A DNA stretch of 64,000 nt from contig NZ_JAFCJX010000016.1 of the NCBI RefSeq assembly GCF_018130695.1, positions 62,001 through 126,000 on the forward strand. The letters are read 5' to 3'. The position numbers were made by a program, and so were the translations under genes. Under the pieces are notes generated by a model. It was not told the DNA's origin. It ran no database searches and worked only from the letters and a program-made list of their open reading frames with translations. The stretch comes from Bradyrhizobium jicamae. Its GTDB lineage: Bacteria > Pseudomonadota > Alphaproteobacteria > Rhizobiales > Xanthobacteraceae. This document shows, one piece after another, positions 60,108 to 64,000 of this stretch (positions are counted from its first letter, which is position 1; the number at the start of each line of letters is the position of its first letter).

Positions 60108-60144
60108 CGCTTGGCGGGCTCCTTCCCTTACCCGGACGGCGGGC

Positions 60145-61353
60145 ATGAGCGAGTCCGTCACAACGGCGGCTGACGCTTCCCAGCCCGACCGGACGCGCGC
60201 CACGCGAACGCTTGCGGTGACCGGCCTCAACCACGCCCTGCACGACGGCTACACCGACCTGATCTACGTGTTGCTGCCGATCTGGCAGACCGAATTCGCG
60301 CTCAGCTACAGCCTGCTGGCGCTGCTGCGCGGGCTCTATTCCGGTGCGATGGCCGGCTTGCAAATTCCGGTCAGCCGGCTCGCGGCGCGGATCGACGGCA
60401 GGGTCCTGCTGATGGCCGGCACGATGGTCTCGGCGCTCGGCTATGTGCTCGGCGGCCTGTCCGGTGGCGTGATCGGACTGGCGCTTGCGCTCGCGCTGTC
60501 CGGCGCCGGATCGAGCACGCAGCATCCGCTCGCATCGGCCGCAGTCTCACGCGCTTATGGCAAGGGCGCACGCGGCCCGCTCGGCATCTACAACTTCTCC
60601 GGCGATCTCGGAAAGGCCGCGATCCCTGCCCTCACCTCGGTGCTGCTGGTGACCATGACATGGCGGCACACGCTGCTGGTGATGGCAGTGGCCGGACTGT
60701 GCGTCGCGGCTTGCATTGCATTCGCGATGCCAGCCGTCGGCAAGGGCACCGAGAGCAAGTCAAAAACATCTACGCATCATGCAGGCGCCGGCCGCGGCGG
60801 CTTTGCCTGGCTGCTCGCGATCGGCGTGCTCGACAGCGCGGTGCGGATGGGTTTCCTCACCTTCCTGCCGTTCCTGCTGCGCGACAAGGGCGCGTCGCTG
60901 CCGACCAACGGCCTCGCACTCGCGCTCGTCTTCATCGGCGGTGCGGCCGGCAAGTTCACCTGCGGCTGGCTCGGCGCGCGGATCGGCACGCTGCGCACGG
61001 TGCTGCTGACCGAAGGCGGAACGGCGGTCCTGATCCTTGCCGTGCTGGCATTGCCGCTCGCGCCGGCGATCGTGCTGCTGCCGCTGCTCGGCGTGATGCT
61101 CAACGGCACCTCTTCGGTGCTCTACGGCACGGTACCGGAACTGACGCCGTCCGACCGGACCGAACGCGCCTTCGCGCTGTTCTACACCGGCACGATCGGA
61201 TCGGGCGCGACCGCGCCTGTGCTTTACGGCCTGCTCGGCGACGCACTCGGCCCGTCGATGGCGACAATTGCCACGGCCATCACGGCGCTCGCCACCATCC
61301 CGCTCGCCATGGCGCTGGCGCGGCATCTCGTCGACAATGCCAGCGCGCACTGA
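60145..61353 (+). CDS. Major facilitator superfamily transporter (Fsr-like)
   Basis: A 402-residue protein with 12 predicted membrane helices. It opens LNHALHDGYTDLIYVLLPIW, a form shared with fosmidomycin-resistance-type (Fsr) exporters, and has the A-like motif RIDGRVLLMAGT between helices 2 and 3. The substrate is unknown; an efflux role is inferred. It is divergent from the LysR gene and followed by an alcohol dehydrogenase-like gene about 130 bases on. Confidence 0.9.
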   Translation: MSESVTTAADASQPDRTRATRTLAVTGLNHALHDGYTDLIYVLLPIWQTEFALSYSLLALLRGLYSGAMAGLQIPVSRLAARIDGRVLLMAGTMVSALGYVLGGLSGGVIGLALALALSGAGSSTQHPLASAAVSRAYGKGARGPLGIYNFSGDLGKAAIPALTSVLLVTMTWRHTLLVMAVAGLCVAACIAFAMPAVGKGTESKSKTSTHHAGAGRGGFAWLLAIGVLDSAVRMGFLTFLPFLLRDKGASLPTNGLALALVFIGGAAGKFTCGWLGARIGTLRTVLLTEGGTAVLILAVLALPLAPAIVLLPLLGVMLNGTSSVLYGTVPELTPSDRTERAFALFYTGTIGSGATAPVLYGLLGDALGPSMATIATAITALATIPLAMALARHLVDNASAH

Positions 61354-61480
61354 CAGCCCTCACGCCAACTTGCTTTGTCGGCGCTGGCGCGATCACGGCT
61401 TCGCAATACATAAACGTCCGTGATTGCGCGTCGCGGGTGACATGTTGCTTGCCCGGGACCACGAACGGGAAAGCCTGACA

Positions 61481-62563
61481 ATGACAAGCACGCATAAAGC
61501 CTGGCGCCTGCACGCCCACAACGATCTGCGTTTCGAAGACGTCACGACGCCGAAGCCCGCGCCTGACGGCGTCGTGGTCAGGATCGAAGCCGGCATGGTG
61601 CTGTCCTACACCAACAAGCTTCTCGCGGGCGCGTTGCCCTATAGCCTGCCGCCGATGCCGTTCGTGCCCGGCACCAATGCGATCGCGCGCGTGGTCGCGA
61701 CGGGCGAGAGCGTGACGCATGTGAAGGCTGGCGATCGCGTTTTCCTCAGCCCGCATCTGCGCGGCGACATTCCGGATCGCGATCCGCCGCAAATCCTGAT
61801 CGGCCTCACCGCGACGGTGACGACGCCGGATGCGCTGGCGCTGCAGGCACGCTGGCGCGACGGCGTATTCGCGGAGATCGCGCATTGGCCGGCCGCCTGC
61901 GTGACGCCGCTGACCGCGCTCGACGACAGACCGGCAACCGAGCTGATCGGACTGGCAAAGCTGATCGTGCCGTTCGGCGGCTTGCAGCGCACGGGGCTGC
62001 GCGGCGGCCACACCGTCATCATCAACGGCGCCACCGGCTATTTCGGCTCGGGCGCGGTGATGCTGGCGGTCGCGATGGGCGCGGGGCGCGTCATCGCGGT
62101 CGGCCGCAAGCAGGCAGCCCTCGATCAACTGCGCGAGGCGTTCGGCCCGCGCGTCATTCCCGCAATCGTCAGCGGTGATGCCGCAACCGATCTTCCGATC
62201 ATCCGTCGCGCGGCCGGCGGCGCTGCCGATGTTGCGCTCGATCTGCTCGGTGCCGCCAAAAGTACATCGACGACATTGTCGAGCCTGCGCGCGCTCCGCC
62301 GCGGCGGCCGCATGGTGCTGATGGGCAGCGCGGAAGCACCGCTCGAGCTCTCGTTCCGTGAGATGCTGGCCAATGATTGGGAGGTGGTCGGGCAATTCAT
62401 GTACGACCGCACCGCGCCCGGCCAGCTCGCGGCGCTCGCCGCCGCAGGCCTGCTCGACCTCGGCAAGATCAACGTCACGACATTCCCGCTCGCCGACTTC
62501 CGCCGCGCGGTCGATGCCGCCGCCATGATGCAGAGCCTCGACCTCACGGCCGTGTTGCCCTAA
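61481..62563 (+). CDS. MDR-type alcohol dehydrogenase/quinone reductase-like protein
   Basis: A 360-residue medium-chain dehydrogenase; the ATG at 61481 (MTSTHKAWRLHAHNDLRFED) is chosen over 61424. The GroES-like part includes PFVPGTNAIARVVATGESVT and the NAD(P) Rossmann motif is INGATGYFGSGAVMLAVAMG (about 178-197). The zinc-binding cysteines of classical alcohol dehydrogenases are not visible, so it is nearer to quinone oxidoreductases. It probably shares function with the upstream MFS gene. trmD follows after nine bases. Confidence 0.88.
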   Translation: MTSTHKAWRLHAHNDLRFEDVTTPKPAPDGVVVRIEAGMVLSYTNKLLAGALPYSLPPMPFVPGTNAIARVVATGESVTHVKAGDRVFLSPHLRGDIPDRDPPQILIGLTATVTTPDALALQARWRDGVFAEIAHWPAACVTPLTALDDRPATELIGLAKLIVPFGGLQRTGLRGGHTVIINGATGYFGSGAVMLAVAMGAGRVIAVGRKQAALDQLREAFGPRVIPAIVSGDAATDLPIIRRAAGGAADVALDLLGAAKSTSTTLSSLRALRRGGRMVLMGSAEAPLELSFREMLANDWEVVGQFMYDRTAPGQLAALAAAGLLDLGKINVTTFPLADFRRAVDAAAMMQSLDLTAVLP

Positions 62564-62572
62564 CCAGAGGCC

Positions 62573-63301
62573 ATGACCACTGACGTATCCATCTGGCGCG
62601 CGACCGTGCTGACGCTGTTCCCGGACATGTTTCCGGGACCGCTCGGCGTCAGCCTGGCCGGTCGCGCGCTTGGCTCGGGCCTGTGGGCGCTGGAGGCGCG
62701 CGACATCCGGGCGTCCGCCACCGACAAGCACCGCAGCGTCGACGACACCCCGGCCGGCGGCGGCCCGGGCATGGTGCTGCGGGCCGACGTGCTGGCGGCC
62801 GCGATCGACACCGCAGATACCACCCCCGGCCGCCCGCGGCTGCTGATGAGCCCGCGGGGTCGGCCATTGACCCAGGCCCGGGTGGCGGAACTCGCCGCCG
62901 GGCCAGGCCCCCTGATTGTCTGCGGCCGGTTCGAGGGGATCGACCAGCGGGTGATCGAGGCGCGCTCCCTGGAGGAGGTCTCGATCGGCGATTACGTGCT
63001 GTCGGGGGGCGAAATCGCCGCCATGGCCCTGATTGACGCCTGCGTGCGGCTTTTGCCCGGAGTCATGGGCAAATTGGCCTCCGGAACCGAGGAAAGCTTC
63101 TCCGAAGGACTACTGGAATACCCCCAATATACCCGCCCGCAGGAGTTCGAGGGCCGCCAGATCCCGGAAATCCTGGTTTCCGGCGACCATGCCAAGGTCG
63201 CGGCCTGGCGTTTGGCCCAATCGGAGGCCCTCACGAAGGCCCGCCGGCCAGACCTTTGGGCGGCGAAGGCGGCTCCGACAAAAAAAACGACAGACGGGTG
63301 A
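62573..63301 (+). CDS. trmD: tRNA (guanine37-N1)-methyltransferase
   Basis: A 242-residue SPOUT methyltransferase. The knot region has LLMSPRGRPLTQARV, VCGRFEGIDQRVIEARSLEE and SIGDYVLSGGEIAAM, and the N-terminus WRATVLTLFPDMFPGPLG is typical. It methylates G37 of tRNAs reading CNN codons. It normally follows rimM directly; here an MFS-alcohol dehydrogenase pair and a LysR gene intervene. rplS follows about 110 bases on. Confidence 0.97.
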   Translation: MTTDVSIWRATVLTLFPDMFPGPLGVSLAGRALGSGLWALEARDIRASATDKHRSVDDTPAGGGPGMVLRADVLAAAIDTADTTPGRPRLLMSPRGRPLTQARVAELAAGPGPLIVCGRFEGIDQRVIEARSLEEVSIGDYVLSGGEIAAMALIDACVRLLPGVMGKLASGTEESFSEGLLEYPQYTRPQEFEGRQIPEILVSGDHAKVAAWRLAQSEALTKARRPDLWAAKAAPTKKTTDG

Positions 63302-63365
63302 CAAACCCGGTGCTTTGCCTTATAGCAGCGCCAAATCCGCAACACGCGCAGGATAGATGGACGTT

Positions 63366-63391
63366 TGCGCAGCCCGCCAAAGGCTGGGCGC
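63366..63391 (+). promoter_or_regulatory. Hairpin in the rplS leader
   Basis: GCGCAGCC (63367-63374) and GGCTGGGCGC (63382-63391) pair with one bulged G, ending 19 bases before the rplS ATG. A role in L19 autoregulation is possible but only inferred. Confidence 0.3.
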
Positions 63392-63410
63392 GCCGCCGAT
63401 GGAGATTTCA

Positions 63411-63791
63411 ATGAACCTCATTCAGCAGCTCGAAAAAGAGCAGTTCGACAAGCTCGCCGCCACCAAGACCATTCCGGAATTCGGCCCCGGCGATACCGTG
63501 ATCGTCAACGTGAAGGTGGTCGAAGGCGACCGTACCCGCGTGCAGGCCTATGAAGGCGTTTGCATCGGCCGCTCGGGCCAGGGCCTCAACGAGAGCTTCA
63601 CCGTCCGCAAGATCTCCTACGGCGAGGGCGTCGAGCGCGTGTTCCCGGTGATGTCGCCGATGATCGACTCGATCAAGGTCGTGCGTCGCGGCAAGGTCCG
63701 TCGCGCCAAGCTCTATTACCTGCGCAACCTCCGCGGCAAGTCGGCCCGCATCGTCGAGAAGCAGGACCGCGCGGCTGCCGTCGGCGAGTAA
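63411..63791 (+). CDS. rplS: 50S ribosomal protein L19
   Basis: A 126-residue ribosomal protein; the ATG at 63411 (MNLIQQLEKEQFDKLAATKT) matches the universal start, although the frame is open to an ATG at 63357. It has FGPGDTVIVNVKVVEGDRTR and the C-terminal RRGKVRRAKLYYLRNLRGKS. A strong terminator follows 25 bases after the stop. Confidence 0.98.
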   Translation: MNLIQQLEKEQFDKLAATKTIPEFGPGDTVIVNVKVVEGDRTRVQAYEGVCIGRSGQGLNESFTVRKISYGEGVERVFPVMSPMIDSIKVVRRGKVRRAKLYYLRNLRGKSARIVEKQDRAAAVGE

Positions 63792-63815
63792 TTTCCCCCT
63801 CCAGGGAATGAGACG

Positions 63816-63848
63816 AAAAAGCGCGGGGCCTGGCCTCGCGCTTTTTTG
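63816..63848 (+). terminator. Rho-independent terminator after rplS
   Basis: AGCGCGGGGCC and GGCCTCGCGCT form an 11-bp stem with one G-T pair, preceded by an A-run and followed by six T residues. It may work on both strands. Confidence 0.85.
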
Positions 63849-63915
63849 TTGCGGCATACCTGTCTGAACTTCCCCGCGATTGTCGCGGCCACCAGCCCCG
63901 TGTTAGAAATTTAGA

Positions 63916-64000
63916 ATGGTTCCGGATCAGACCAGCATGATTTGCCAGCGCGTCGTCATCGACGATCGCTCGCGGCTGCCTGGCCGATTCTTCGGACGCT
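63916..64000 (+). CDS. Possible start of a further gene, cut by the window edge
   Basis: An open frame starts ATG at 63916 (MVPDQTSMICQRVVIDDRSR) and runs off the end after 28 codons; a second ATG in frame is at 63937. The weak upstream sequence TTAGA is the only ribosome-site candidate. No family can be named from this length. Confidence 0.3.
   Translation, partial: MVPDQTSMICQRVVIDDRSRLPGRFFGR

Overview
The window is ordinary chromosome of a GC-rich alphaproteobacterium, almost certainly Bradyrhizobium or a close relative in the Nitrobacteraceae. The evidence is the rhizobial gene orders (mdh-sucCDAB-lpdA, atpHAGDC apart from atpIBEF), the DUF2794, DUF2336 and DUF1223 families, and several short palindromic intergenic repeats typical of that genus. 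I see no tRNA, rRNA, transposase, prophage or CRISPR array. Species cannot be assigned by reading alone.

Layout. 0-4.7 kb (+): an EnvC-like coiled-coil protein cut by the window edge, the periplasmic protease CtpA, a divergent polysaccharide deacetylase and two tandem RppH-type Nudix hydrolases. 4.7-7.4 kb (-): an AraC regulator and a membrane-anchored class III nucleotide cyclase. 7.5-12.6 kb (-): the F1 ATP synthase operon atpHAGDC. 13.2-19.9 kb: a secreted RlpA-like protein, priA (-), xerC, a YLDPGAGS microprotein paired with a membrane sulfatase-like protein, and a DUF4337 protein. 20-33.3 kb (-): the TCA block zapE, mdh, sucC, a DUF1579-like gene, sucD, sucA, sucB, an SDR gene, lpdA and a membrane protein, with thpR upstream. 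33.4-37.4 kb: a TesA-like esterase divergent from a YbbA/YbbP-type ABC exporter. 37.7-40.8 kb: a BI-1 protein, a GNAT acetyltransferase, DUF2794, a gene-free stretch holding a probable structured small RNA, and DUF1223. 41-46.8 kb: aconitase acnA divergent from the ccmABCDG cytochrome c maturation operon, with an Irr-like palindrome between them. 47-54.9 kb: a secreted helix-hairpin-helix protein, yciB and ftsY (-), a pseudouridine synthase, a DUF2336 protein, mtaB and dapF (-), then secreted GyrI-like and SIMPL proteins. 55-64 kb: a metallo-beta-lactamase-fold protein, then ffh-rpsP-rimM, a three-gene insert (LysR, MFS, alcohol dehydrogenase), trmD-rplS and the possible start of one more gene.

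Functionally the window is mostly core energy metabolism (F1 ATPase, 2-oxoglutarate dehydrogenase, succinyl-CoA synthetase, malate dehydrogenase, aconitase), haem and cytochrome c handling, SRP targeting (both ffh and ftsY) and translation maintenance. The points most worth a second look are the non-coding region at 39.7-39.9 kb that ends in a strong terminator, the Irr-like box between acnA and ccmA, the microprotein-sulfatase pair, and the regulator-transporter-dehydrogenase insert that splits the normally contiguous rimM-trmD block.
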